Part shown: piece by piece, positions 46,943 to 55,421 of the stretch
Numbering within the stretch: position 1 is the stretch's first letter
Layout of the letters: the number at the start of each line of letters is the position of its first letter
Origin: Parvibaculum lavamentivorans DS-1
Lineage (GTDB): Bacteria > Pseudomonadota > Alphaproteobacteria > Parvibaculales > Parvibaculaceae
Direction of reading: 5' to 3'
Assembly (NCBI RefSeq): GCF_000017565.1
Contig: NC_009719.1
Span: forward strand, 2,959,001-3,023,000
DNA: 64,000 bases
Made by a program: the position numbers and the translations under genes
The notes under the pieces: generated by a model
What the model saw: only the letters and a program-made list of their open reading frames with translations
Told to the model about the DNA's origin: nothing
Databases searched by the model: none

Positions 46943-47362
46943 TTACTGAATTGCGGCTCTTATTTTTTCAGCATTTTTCTTGAGTTCTTCGAAATCCGCT
47001 ATCTCGCGCGCATGCAGCTTCAGGTCAATACCTTGAGAGCGCGGAATAATATGGGTGTGAATGTGAAAGACGGTCTGCCCGGCCGCAGCTCCGTTGAGTT
47101 GTGCAACAAGGATACCCGGTGCGTTGAAGGCCAATTTGACCGCAGCGGCAATCTTTTTCACCGTCTTCGCCATAGCGCCGGCATATTCTGCGTCCAGGTC
47201 GTAGATGTTCTCGGCCGGGTATTTCGGAATGACAAGAGTGTGTCCTTCGGCTTGTGGCATCACATCCATGAAAGAAAGAGTCATGTCGTCTTCATAGACT
47301 TTGAAGCACGGGGCTTCGCCCCGGAGAATCTTCGCAAAAATGTTGTTTTGATCGTAAGCCAC
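46943..47362 (-). CDS. HIT-family nucleotide-binding protein
   Basis: 139 aa, HINT-like. The active-site triad VFHIHTHIIPR (His-x-His-x-His) is complete; N-terminal NIFAKILRGEAPCFKVYEDD and HTLVIPKYPAENIYDLD are typical. The family hydrolyses aminoacyl- or phosphoramidate-adenylates. It starts 2 bases from the stop of the GNAT-like gene upstream, so they form one minus-strand unit. Confidence 0.92.
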   Translation of the reverse strand: MAYDQNNIFAKILRGEAPCFKVYEDDMTLSFMDVMPQAEGHTLVIPKYPAENIYDLDAEYAGAMAKTVKKIAAAVKLAFNAPGILVAQLNGAAAGQTVFHIHTHIIPRSQGIDLKLHAREIADFEELKKNAEKIRAAIQ

Positions 47363-47364
47363 TG

Positions 47365-48561
47365 TCAGAAATCATCCTCTTTGTGTTCGTCGCTGTCATC
47401 GTGCCGGAAGGGTGCGTATTCGCCAAGTACTGCAATATCCCGGTCAACATGCTGGCGCTCGCGGGACAGATACTCGTCGACGGCATCCCGGAAAGAAGCG
47501 TTGGCGATCCAGTGCGCGCTGTATGTACGGGACGGCATATAGCCACGCGCCAGCTTGTGCTCGCCTTGTGCGCCGGCTTCGACGCGTGCCAAGCCATGAT
47601 TGATGGCGAAGTCTATTGCCTGGTAGTAGCAACATTCAAAATGCAGGAAGGGGTGGTGCTCGAGACAGCCCCAGTTTCTGCCGTAGAGGGCGTCGCCGCC
47701 AATGAAGTTCAATGCACCGGCAATATAACGGCCATTTCGCTTCGTCATTATGAGGAGTGTTTGCGCCGCCATCCGTTCGCCGATCAAGCTGAAGAACTCG
47801 CGGGTAAGGTAGGGCGTACCCCATTTGCGCGCGCCGGTATCCATATAGAACGCGAAGAAAGCGTCCCAGTGGTCTTCTGTCAGGTCGCCGCCGGTGATCC
47901 ATTCGACGGTTACACCGTTTTCAAGGGCCCGCTCACGTTCCTTGCGGATCATCTTGCGTTTTCGCGAGGAAAGGTCGGCGAGGAAATCGTCGAAAGAGCT
48001 ATAGCCTCGATTATGCCAGTGAAATTGCTGGTCGGTTCGTTGCAACAGCCCGATCTTGCCGAGATGTGCCCACTGCCGCTCCGGCAGAAATGTGAGGTGT
48101 AATGAGGAGACGCCAAGGCGGTTGCCATATTCGACCGCTCCGGCAATCAGCGCTTCTTCTGCAGCTTCGCGTCCGGGTCCCTGCGGCACCAGTAGGCGAG
48201 GCCCGCTTGCAGGGGTGAAAGGGACGGAGCATTGCAGCTTCGGATAGTAGCGGCCGCCTGCGTTTTCGAAGGCGTTTGCCCAGCCGTGATCAAAAACATA
48301 TTCGCCGCGGCTATGATTTTTCAAATAGAGCGGCATGCAGCCGGCGAGGTTGCCTTGGTCGTCCTCCAGTAAGGAGTGCTGTGGTAGCCAGCCGGTGCGA
48401 CGTGTGGCGGAGCCGCTTTCCTCGAGAGACGCGAGAAAGGCATGTGAAACGAAGGGGTTGGCCGGCGCACCAGGCGGGTTGGCGCATGCATCCCATCTTT
48501 CGGGGGCAACTGCACCGATGCTGTCGACAATGCGGATAATGGCTTGTTCGCTGTCACCCAT
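47365..48561 (-). CDS. DUF482 / FemAB-like GNAT acyltransferase
   Basis: 398 aa, peptidoglycan-biosynthesis-related DUF482 group with a GNAT fold in the C-terminal half. Conserved stretches: ANPFVSHAFLASLEESGS, HSLLEDDQGNLAGCMPLYLKNHSRGEYVFDHGWA, LSSRKRKMIRKERERA, ALYGRNWGCLEHHPFLHFECCYYQAIDFAI and AGAQGEHKLARGYMP. The reaction is unknown; members are thought to transfer aminoacyl or acyl groups. Same strand as HIT with a 2-base gap. Confidence 0.85.
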   Translation of the reverse strand: MGDSEQAIIRIVDSIGAVAPERWDACANPPGAPANPFVSHAFLASLEESGSATRRTGWLPQHSLLEDDQGNLAGCMPLYLKNHSRGEYVFDHGWANAFENAGGRYYPKLQCSVPFTPASGPRLLVPQGPGREAAEEALIAGAVEYGNRLGVSSLHLTFLPERQWAHLGKIGLLQRTDQQFHWHNRGYSSFDDFLADLSSRKRKMIRKERERALENGVTVEWITGGDLTEDHWDAFFAFYMDTGARKWGTPYLTREFFSLIGERMAAQTLLIMTKRNGRYIAGALNFIGGDALYGRNWGCLEHHPFLHFECCYYQAIDFAINHGLARVEAGAQGEHKLARGYMPSRTYSAHWIANASFRDAVDEYLSRERQHVDRDIAVLGEYAPFRHDDSDEHKEDDF

Positions 48562-48588
48562 GCCGGGAGTCTAGATTAGAGGAAAGGC

Positions 48589-49056
48589 CTAGGCGATCTC
48601 GAAAATGGCCTCGATTTCGACGGTAATCTGGAAAGGGAGAGAGGGTGCCGCAACGGCCGAACGCGCATGCCTGCCTTTATCCCCGAAAACCTCGACCAGA
48701 AGATCCGATGCTCCGTTGATGACCGCCGGCTGTTGATCGAAATCGGGCGTTGCGTTCACGAAACCCAGCAGCTTCACGCATCGGGTCACGCGGTCCAGAT
48801 CGCCGCCGCAGGCGGCCTTCAATTGGGCGAGGACATTTATCATGGTCAGGCGTGCCGCAGCTTTGCCCGCTTCGGCGTCGTGATCTTTCCCCACCTTGCC
48901 CTGAAACTCGATGCCCTTCGGCCCCATGGGCCCCTGGCCGGAGATGAAGACGAGATTGCCGGTGACAACGTAGGGAACATAGGTTCCCGCAGGTGCGGCG
49001 GGGGCGGGCAGTTCAATACCGAGTTCCGCAAGGCGCGCGTCTGTTTTTCCGGCCAT
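48589..49056 (-). CDS. RidA/YjgF-family protein
   Basis: 155 aa, trimeric chorismate-mutase-like fold. Contains VTGNLVFISGQGPMGP, MINVLAQLKAACGGDLDRVTRCVKLLGFVN, and a LPFQITVEIEAIFEIA end. The classical imine-deaminase arginine (in RSAVAAPSLP, usually R-x-x-x-x-x-x-LP) is present as HARSAVAAPSLPF. It belongs to the longer RidA subgroup of about 150 residues. It is read in the same direction as the GNAT and HIT genes. Confidence 0.88.
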   Translation of the reverse strand: MAGKTDARLAELGIELPAPAAPAGTYVPYVVTGNLVFISGQGPMGPKGIEFQGKVGKDHDAEAGKAAARLTMINVLAQLKAACGGDLDRVTRCVKLLGFVNATPDFDQQPAVINGASDLLVEVFGDKGRHARSAVAAPSLPFQITVEIEAIFEIA

Positions 49057-49149
49057 GGCTTATCTCCTCATACCGCTGTTGCCGCATTGGTTATGGACGT
49101 TATACCTAGCGTCTAATGCGCAGGCACGAAACCCCGGGAAAGACACCAG

Positions 49150-50190
49150 ATGAATGAAACGCGGACACCGGCCGATGAGGGGCTGTTCATGCCTGCCGAA
49201 TGGGAGCCGCATGAGCGTTGCTGGATGCAGTGGCCTTGTCGAACCGAGGTGTGGGGCGAGCGTCTGCCGCAGGCCTATGCGGCTTATGCACAGGTGGCTC
49301 GGGCGATTTCATCATTTGAGCCCGTCAGTATGGTGTGCAAGCCGGAAGATGAGGCTCAGGTGCGGCTTGCATGCGGGCGCAATGTCGAGACTGTCGCTCT
49401 TCCGATTGATGACAGCTGGGCTCGTGATTCGGGGCCGATCTTCGTCATCGACGGCAAGGGACATGTGGCTGGTACGCATTGGCGCTTCAATGCATGGGGC
49501 AATGCCTATCACAATTACGATGCTGACGCGGCGGTGGGCGGGGTCATTCTCGAGCGGCTTGGCATGAGGAAATATCAGGGCGGGATGGTTTTCGAGGGAG
49601 GTTCAATCTCGGTCGATGGCTATGGGACTCTGCTGACGACAGAGGAGTGCCTGCTCAACGATAACCGCAATCCTGGGCTCACCCGCCAGCAGATCGAGGA
49701 AGCCCTGGCTCTGAATCTGGGGGTGGCCCGGATCATCTGGCTCGATCAGGGGCTGGAGGACGACGAAACGAGCGGTCATGTCGACATGGTTGCGTCTTTT
49801 GCCGGGGCGGGGCGTGTGTTGCTTCACATGCCCGAGGATAAAAGTGATCCCAACTACGCGCGCATGCAGGAAAACAGGGCGCGGCTTGAGGCGGTCCGGG
49901 ACGCAAGGGGGCAGAAGCTGGAAGTCATCGAAATTCCGCAGCCGAAGCGGAATCTCAAGCGCGAGGATGGGCGCCGCCTCTGCACATCCTACGTAAATGC
50001 CTATATCGCCAATGGAGGGGTCGTGATGCCGACCTATGAAGATCCGAACGACCAGAAGGCTGCAGCTGTCATGGCTGAAGCGTTTCCGGGGCGAAAAATC
50101 GTGTCCGTGCCAGCACTTGAGATAGCGCGGGGCGGCGGCTCGATCCATTGCATCACGCAGCAGCAACCCAAGGGGCAGGCGCTGAAATGA
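49150..50190 (+). CDS. aguA: Agmatine deiminase
   Basis: 346 aa; converts agmatine to N-carbamoylputrescine and ammonia. Guanidine-modifying fold with MPAEWEPHERCWMQWPCR, DDSWARDSGPIFVID, FEGGSISVDGYGTLLTTEECLLN, GHVDMVASF and nucleophile Cys334 in GGGSIHCITQQQP. All catalytic elements are intact. The partner aguB is absent here. It converges on the diguanylate cyclase gene with a 4-base gap. Confidence 0.94.
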   Translation: MNETRTPADEGLFMPAEWEPHERCWMQWPCRTEVWGERLPQAYAAYAQVARAISSFEPVSMVCKPEDEAQVRLACGRNVETVALPIDDSWARDSGPIFVIDGKGHVAGTHWRFNAWGNAYHNYDADAAVGGVILERLGMRKYQGGMVFEGGSISVDGYGTLLTTEECLLNDNRNPGLTRQQIEEALALNLGVARIIWLDQGLEDDETSGHVDMVASFAGAGRVLLHMPEDKSDPNYARMQENRARLEAVRDARGQKLEVIEIPQPKRNLKREDGRRLCTSYVNAYIANGGVVMPTYEDPNDQKAAAVMAEAFPGRKIVSVPALEIARGGGSIHCITQQQPKGQALK

Positions 50191-50194
50191 TCCG

Positions 50195-50926
50195 TCAGCC
50201 GTGCGTCGTCAAACGCATGGCGCGGCCACCGCTTTTTTTATCCGCATACATGGCGCGGTCGGCCCGTTCGATCAGGTCCGCCTGGCAGGTTTCGCCATTG
50301 TAACTGGCAAGACCCAGGCTGGCCGTGACGGAAATTCGGTGCGATTTGCAGGATATCTCAAGGTCGGCGATGCCCCGCAGCATTTCGCGGGCCCGTTCGC
50401 GGGCGCGTTTGTGGTCCGCGCGGACGAAGAGGATGGCAAATTCGTCGCCGCCGAGGCGGGCCGCATAGTCCGTGGCGCGGATGCTGCGGCTGAGGAATGA
50501 GCCGACGGCGCGGAGAACCTCGTCGCCGGCCGTATGGCCGTAGCGATCATTGATCGACTTGAAGTCGTTGAGATCGATATAGGCAAAAAGTCCCGCTTCT
50601 TCATAACGCGCGGCGCTCAGCAGGTTGCGGCGCAGGACATCGTCGAAACCGCGGCGATTGAGAAGGCCCGTCAGTTCATCTGTATGGGCGAGAGCTTCCA
50701 GCTGCCGGATGCGCGCGGTGAGCTCGACGATGCGGGTTTCGCTTTCATCGGCATAGGCGAGGGCGCGCGACAGAAGATGCCTGGTGGTCGGGTTGCGCTG
50801 TGCGGCGGCGAGACTCTGGCGGAAACGTTCCGTCTGCGGATCGGAGGGAAATCTGGCGTCGTTGAAGGCGGATGATCCCGCGCCATCGCCGGTTCCTGTT
50901 CCCATCGCTCTTTTCACGTAGGCCAT
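50195..50926 (-). CDS. Soluble diguanylate cyclase (GGDEF)
   Basis: 243 aa. A short coiled-coil-like N-terminal region (about 30-80, SLAAAQRNPTTRHLL...ETRIVELTARIRQLEALAHTDELTGLLNRRGF) leads into one GGDEF domain with RLGGDEFAIL active site, so cyclase activity is likely. The residues four to five before the loop are ATDYAA, so a product-inhibition I-site (RxxD) reads RATD and is present. No membrane or sensor domain. Start ATG 50926 or 50905; the frame upstream is Arg-rich and unsupported. Confidence 0.87.
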   Translation of the reverse strand: MAYVKRAMGTGTGDGAGSSAFNDARFPSDPQTERFRQSLAAAQRNPTTRHLLSRALAYADESETRIVELTARIRQLEALAHTDELTGLLNRRGFDDVLRRNLLSAARYEEAGLFAYIDLNDFKSINDRYGHTAGDEVLRAVGSFLSRSIRATDYAARLGGDEFAILFVRADHKRARERAREMLRGIADLEISCKSHRISVTASLGLASYNGETCQADLIERADRAMYADKKSGGRAMRLTTHG

Positions 50927-51099
50927 TGCTCCATTCGCAGCTGACTGCGACCCCTTCAAAGCCGTGTGTATCAGCCTGTGCGATGCAAGGGCTTGGCCAC
51001 ACTGGAAACCATTATAAATCAATGGGTTGTGCCGGAAGGCTCGCCTGATAACTGGGTAAAATATGCCGGGTGAGCGGTGCTGGCCGGGCAAGTTGAGGC

Positions 51100-51978
51100 C
51101 TAGTCGGCATCTCTGGCGAGGCGGAAACCGGCTATCGCCAGACGCTCCCCCGCAAGCCGGCTTTCGCGAGCCGCGATGCGGACCGGCCCTGGCGTATCTG
51201 TCCATGAACCGCCGCGAAGGGCGCGGATCTGGCAGTTTACGGCGGTGGCCGGCGTGCCGTCGCGCGGACCGAGCTTGTAGTCGCCGAGCCAGCAATCGGA
51301 AAGCCATACCCAAGCGTTGCCCACCATGTCGTAAAGGCCCGCAGGATTGGGCCGGAAACTTGCGACGGGGCTCGTGTGCAGGAAGCCGTCGGTGCAGGGC
51401 TCCGCGACTTTTGCGACCTTGTTCTTGGCGGTGAGGTCGTTGACGTTGGCGTAGTCGCAAGCGAGGCGGTCGTCTTCGCCCCAGAAATTCGTGCCGGCGG
51501 TGCCGCCGCGGGCGGCGTATTCCCATTCGGCTTCGTTTGGCAGGCGGTAGTTTTTCCCGGTTTTTTCAGACATCCAGGCGGCGTAGGCCGTGGCGTCGTG
51601 CCAGGAGAGGCAGACGACGGGGTGCGACGGGCCTTGAGGAAAGCCCGGATTGCGCCAGTTTGCCTCGGGATCGAGGCGCCAGCCGTCGGCGGTGAGGGTG
51701 TGACAGCCGTTTTCCGGGGTGTGGCTCGTCGCGGCGATGAAGGCCGCGAATTCGGCGACGGTTACGGCGGTGGCGGCCATGGCGAAAGGACGGAGGATGC
51801 GGACTTCATGGCGCGGGAACTCGGCTTCGTCCGCAGCCGGATCGCTTTCGAGGCTGCCGCGCATGAAGCTTCCGGGCTTAAGCAAAACGAGCGCCGGGCA
51901 GTCTTCGCAATCGCGCAAGGGCTTGGAATCGCAGGCGGAAAGCGCAAAAAGAGCGGCGGCCAGCGCGATGCGGATCAT
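51100..51978 (-). CDS. FGE/SUMF1-like lipoprotein
   Basis: 292 aa. Lipoprotein signal (ALFALSAC, Cys16), then a formylglycine-generating-enzyme (DUF323) fold: PGSFMRGSLESD, HEVRILRPFAMAATAVTVAEFAAF, VVCLSWHDATAYAAWMSEKTGKNYRLPNEAEWEYAARGG, GLYDMVGNAWVWLSDCW and LRGGSW. FGE oxidises a sulfatase cysteine, but most DUF323 lipoproteins are not true FGEs, and no sulfatase lies nearby. The start overlaps the 2-hydroxyacid dehydrogenase stop (ATGA), so the pair is coupled. Confidence 0.83.
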   Translation of the reverse strand: MIRIALAAALFALSACDSKPLRDCEDCPALVLLKPGSFMRGSLESDPAADEAEFPRHEVRILRPFAMAATAVTVAEFAAFIAATSHTPENGCHTLTADGWRLDPEANWRNPGFPQGPSHPVVCLSWHDATAYAAWMSEKTGKNYRLPNEAEWEYAARGGTAGTNFWGEDDRLACDYANVNDLTAKNKVAKVAEPCTDGFLHTSPVASFRPNPAGLYDMVGNAWVWLSDCWLGDYKLGPRDGTPATAVNCQIRALRGGSWTDTPGPVRIAARESRLAGERLAIAGFRLARDAD

Positions 51979-52940
51979 CCGGCCACCAGGTCCGATGGAG
52001 GACGGCCGGCGAAGAAGGCATCGAGGTTGTCGAGTGCGCGGAAGCCCATGGCGTTGCGCGTTTCGAGCGTGGCGCTGCCGAGATGGGGAAGCAGAAAAGC
52101 GTTGGAAAGAGCCAGATATCCGGGATGGAAGTTCGGCTCGTTGTTGAAGACGTCGAGCCCCGCTGCTGCAATGCGTCCGGACGACAGGGCTTCGATCAGG
52201 GCGTCGTCATTCACGATGTCGCCGCGCGCCGTATTGACGACGATCGCGTTCGGCGGGAGGAGGGCGAGGGTGTCGCGATTGACGAGGCAGCGCGTCTCCG
52301 GCGTCGAGGCGCAATGGATGGACAGGACATCGGAAACACGAAAAAGCGCAGCGGGATCAGCGTGATAGGTCGCGCCCGCCTCCAGTTCCGGCGAGACGCG
52401 GCGGCGGCTGTGATAGTGGATTTCCATGCCGAAGGCGCGGGCGCGGGCCGCTGTTGCGCGGCCGATGCGGCCGAGGCCGAGAATGCCTAGGCGCTTGCCC
52501 GCGAGTTCGATCCCCAGCATTCCAGTGGGTGCCCAGTTGTTCCAGCGGCCTTCGCGGAGCGCGGAAATGGCGGGTGTTGCGCCGCGCGCGGCGCCGAGCA
52601 TCAGCAGCAAGGCGATCTCGGCGGTGGCGTCCGTGAGTACATCGGGTGTGTTGGTGACGGCGATGCCACGAGCGGTAGCGGCGGGGATATCTATGTGGTC
52701 GTAGCCGACGGAGAAAGTGGAAATGATCCGTATACTGACGGGTAGCGCCGCGACGAGGGCTGCGTCGAGACGGTCCGTCACCGTAGCCAGAAGCCCCTCG
52801 GCCCCTTGCGCGCGGGCGACGAGCTCATCGCGATTCAGCAAGCAATCATCGGTATTTAGCAGGGCTTCGTAGTCCCGCTGGGCGCGGGCTTCGACGGCCG
52901 GGGGAAGCTTGCGGGTGACGAGAATGCGCGGGCGTGGCAT
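51975..52940 (-). CDS. D-2-hydroxyacid dehydrogenase (glyoxylate/hydroxypyruvate reductase-like)
   Basis: 321 aa. Rossmann loop GLGRIGRATAARARAFG, catalytic Arg in VVNTARGDIVNDDAL, Glu in NNEPNFHPGYL, and His in LLPHLGSATLETRNAMG. Closest in pattern to D-glycerate dehydrogenase/GhrB-type reductases; exact substrate uncertain. It is the first gene of a two-gene unit with the FGE-like lipoprotein and is divergent from eipB. Confidence 0.88.
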   Translation of the reverse strand: MPRPRILVTRKLPPAVEARAQRDYEALLNTDDCLLNRDELVARAQGAEGLLATVTDRLDAALVAALPVSIRIISTFSVGYDHIDIPAATARGIAVTNTPDVLTDATAEIALLLMLGAARGATPAISALREGRWNNWAPTGMLGIELAGKRLGILGLGRIGRATAARARAFGMEIHYHSRRRVSPELEAGATYHADPAALFRVSDVLSIHCASTPETRCLVNRDTLALLPPNAIVVNTARGDIVNDDALIEALSSGRIAAAGLDVFNNEPNFHPGYLALSNAFLLPHLGSATLETRNAMGFRALDNLDAFFAGRPPSDLVAG

Positions 52941-53011
52941 GGAAGGCTTTCCTTGAGTGGGCTCAATGGTTTATCCGATGGTGTAAGCTCGTAGAAGCCC
53001 CATGGGCAGGT

Positions 53012-53848
53012 ATGGAAGAGGTTGAATTGACGCGAAGCCTGAGAATAGCCCGGTTTTCCGCCATTTTTATCATTGCCGGCAGCATGGCGGCGGAGGCGGC
53101 GCCGACATTGCAGATGCATCGCGCGGTCTATGACCTCACGCTCGGACGGACACAGCCGGTGAGCGATATTACCGGCATCCGTGGACGGATGGTGGTCGAA
53201 TGGCGCGGCGGCCCCAAATGTGGGGGCTATACGTCGCTGCAGCGCGTGGTCACGCATGTAACGGGTGTCGATGATGACAGCGTCAGCAATGACGTGCGGC
53301 TGAGTTACTGGGAGGCAGCGGATGGCGACCAGTTCACGTTCACGCGGACGGAATATACCAACGGGCAACTGACCGGACAGGAAGAGGGAAGCGCCGAACG
53401 CGACAAAAATGGCGGAAGCGTGCGGGTTTTCCGTGAGGGAGATGAGCCGCTGGCGATGCCGGGCGATGTCCTCTTCCCCATCGCCTACAACCTCGCGCTG
53501 ATCGAAAAAGCGCAAGCAGGACAGCGTGTTTTCAGCAGGGCGCTGTTTGACGGGACAGAGCCGGGAGAGAATCCGACCACGGCTTTCATCGGGAAACCCT
53601 TGTCGAAACAATGGGTTGGCGAGGGTGTGGAGGTGGAAGGCGAAGGGAAATCGCTTTCGGCAATGCGGCCCTGGCCGGTGCGCATCAGCTATTTCGACCC
53701 GGCGGACCGGGAAGGCGTGCCGAGCTTCGAGATGGGATATGTCTTGTTTCCCAATGGGATAGCCGCCGAGCTGACGCTTGATTACCTCGATGTGCAGCTC
53801 AAGGGCCGGCTCAGCGAGCTGACTTATTTCGCGCCGGATTCCTGCTGA
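53012..53848 (+). CDS. eipB: Envelope integrity protein EipB (DUF1849)
   Basis: 278 aa. Periplasmic spiral-beta protein found in alphaproteobacteria. Signal peptide ends in MAAEAAP. Two cysteines match the known disulfide pair: one in GGPKCGGYTS and the other as the last residue (APDSC). The conserved HRAVYDLTLGRTQ start of the mature chain is clear. Two starts fit: ATG 53012, or TTG 53027 with the better GGAAGAGG ribosome site. In Brucella EipB supports cell-envelope integrity. The 3' side holds Pho-box-like repeats. Confidence 0.88.
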   Translation: MEEVELTRSLRIARFSAIFIIAGSMAAEAAPTLQMHRAVYDLTLGRTQPVSDITGIRGRMVVEWRGGPKCGGYTSLQRVVTHVTGVDDDSVSNDVRLSYWEAADGDQFTFTRTEYTNGQLTGQEEGSAERDKNGGSVRVFREGDEPLAMPGDVLFPIAYNLALIEKAQAGQRVFSRALFDGTEPGENPTTAFIGKPLSKQWVGEGVEVEGEGKSLSAMRPWPVRISYFDPADREGVPSFEMGYVLFPNGIAAELTLDYLDVQLKGRLSELTYFAPDSC

Positions 53849-53902
53849 CTGTCACAATTCGTTTCCGGCGGTTTCCGGCCATTTTCCGCAAGCGGCTTTC
53901 GA

Positions 53903-53958
53903 CTGTCATCGAACCGTCATCATACCGTCACAAATAATATCCGTGTACTGATTATATT
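53903..53958 (+). promoter_or_regulatory. Pho-box-like triple 11-bp repeat (copy D2)
   Basis: CTGTCAT-CGAA, CCGTCAT-CATA and CCGTCAC-AAAT follow at 53903, 53914 and 53925, exactly 11 bases apart. They are followed by TAATAT (53935-53940) and ATCCGTGTACTGATTATAT (53939-53957). The inverted copy D1 near 16 kb has the same parts. It lies between the convergent eipB and dinB genes, so any transcript would be antisense to the dinB 3' end. Confidence 0.45.
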
Positions 53959-53984
53959 CCCGGCGACGGATTTATCCCCGGCCG

Positions 53985-55256
53985 TCACCGGCGCAGGCCG
54001 CGACCCTTGACGATGGACTTATCCCCGAATTTTGCGCGCAGCTTGTCCATGGCGCGCTCGGCGGCGGCGCGGCGTGTTGCGGCGGGGTCGAGCAGGTCGT
54101 TCGGGTCGGCGAGGTCGCCATCGGCGAGACCGGAAATCCCCACCCCGAGAAGACGAAAACTTGTCCCCGTGGCCTCGCGCGCGAGCATGGGCGCGGCAAT
54201 GCGGTAGATGACTTCCGCGAGCTGAGTCGGATCCGGCAGCGTCTGGTTGCGGGTGCGGGTCTTGAAGTCGGCGGTCTTCAGTTTCAGGACGATGGTCGAA
54301 CCGGAAAGGCCGGCGGCCTTGGCGCGGGCGGAGACTTTTTCGCAGAGCGGCCAGAGCTTGCGGTCGAGCTCGGCTGCATCCGCGATGTCGCGCATGAAGG
54401 TGGTTTCGGACGAAATGCTCTTTGCCTCATGGACGGGTTCGACGCCGCGCGTATCGAGGCCGCGCGAGAGACGCGAAAGGCGGCGGCCCATCGAGCCGTA
54501 GCGCGCCATGAGATCGTTTTCCTCCATACGCTGGAGATGGGCGATGCGCGTGATGCCGTCGCGGGCGAGTTTGGTTTCGAGCGCCTTGCCGACGCCCCAG
54601 ATCATGGAAACGGGTTTTTCGGCGAGGAAGGACAATGTTTCCTCGCGGCCGATGATGGCGAAGCCGCGCGGCTTGTCGAGATCGGAGGCGATTTTCGCCA
54701 GGAACTTGTTGTGGCTGAGGCCGACGGAAACGGTGATACCGATTTCGTCCTCGATGCGTTTGGCGAGGCGCGCCATGCTGATCGCCGCGCTCGCGTGATG
54801 CAGGCGCTCGGTGCCGGAGAGGTCGAGAAAAGCCTCGTCAATGGAGACGGGCTCGACGAGCGGCGTCAGGTCGCGCATCAGGGCGCGGACGTCGCGGGCG
54901 ACGCGCGCATATTTCGTCATGTCGGGCTTTATCACGACGGCTTCGGGGCAGGCGGCGAGCGCCTTGAACATGGGCATGGCGGAGCGGACGCCGCGAATTC
55001 GCGCGATGTAGCAGCAGGTGGAGACGACGCCGCGCGTGCCGCCGCCGATGATGAGCGGCTTGTCGCGCAGCTCCGGGTTGTCGCGCTTTTCGACGGCGGC
55101 GTAGAAGGCGTCGCAATCCATGTGCGCGATGGTGAGGGTGTGAAGCTCGGGATGGAATTTCAGGCGCGGGCGCTTGCAGGCAGGGCAGCGGGTCGCTTCC
55201 GGCGGCACAGAGGCGAAGCAGTCGCGGCAGAAGCCTTGGGGGGTGGTGGTGGTCAT
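53985..55256 (-). CDS. dinB: DNA polymerase IV (Y-family), zinc-ribbon form
   Basis: 423 aa translesion polymerase. An N-terminal four-cysteine ribbon (CRDC at about 10-13, CPAC at about 24-27) precedes the polymerase, as in the longer alphaproteobacterial DinB. Catalytic acids: [12 protein letters not shown], and [12 protein letters not shown]. Helix-hairpin-helix [15 protein letters not shown] and the little-finger domain (about 290-400) follow. There is no beta-clamp motif that I can assign with confidence. Confidence 0.93.
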   Translation of the reverse strand: MTTTTPQGFCRDCFASVPPEATRCPACKRPRLKFHPELHTLTIAHMDCDAFYAAVEKRDNPELRDKPLIIGGGTRGVVSTCCYIARIRGVRSAMPMFKALAACPEAVVIKPDMTKYARVARDVRALMRDLTPLVEPVSIDEAFLDLSGTERLHHASAAISMARLAKRIEDEIGITVSVGLSHNKFLAKIASDLDKPRGFAIIGREETLSFLAEKPVSMIWGVGKALETKLARDGITRIAHLQRMEENDLMARYGSMGRRLSRLSRGLDTRGVEPVHEAKSISSETTFMRDIADAAELDRKLWPLCEKVSARAKAAGLSGSTIVLKLKTADFKTRTRNQTLPDPTQLAEVIYRIAAPMLAREATGTSFRLLGVGISGLADGDLADPNDLLDPAATRRAAAERAMDKLRAKFGDKSIVKGRGLRR

Positions 55257-55322
55257 TCGGGCGCCGGGTTGGACTGATTGTTTTCAGTATATCACTTGTG
55301 GCGTTGGCGGGGCGGACGACTC

Positions 55323-55358
55323 TCTTCCAACCCTCCACCAAGTTGAGGGTGGAAAGGG
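55323..55358 (+). repeat. Degenerate copy of palindromic element A
   Basis: CTTCCAACCCTCCACC...GAGGGTGGAAAGGG keeps the frame of the A element at 3504 but with mismatched arms, so it is a decayed copy. It lies just before the duplicated-domain lipoprotein gene. Confidence 0.45.
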
Positions 55359-55421
55359 TGTCTGCGCAGGATTTTCCCGCTAGGATTGGTGCGGGTTGGT
55401 GATTTGGTGTTGGGGGGTTTC

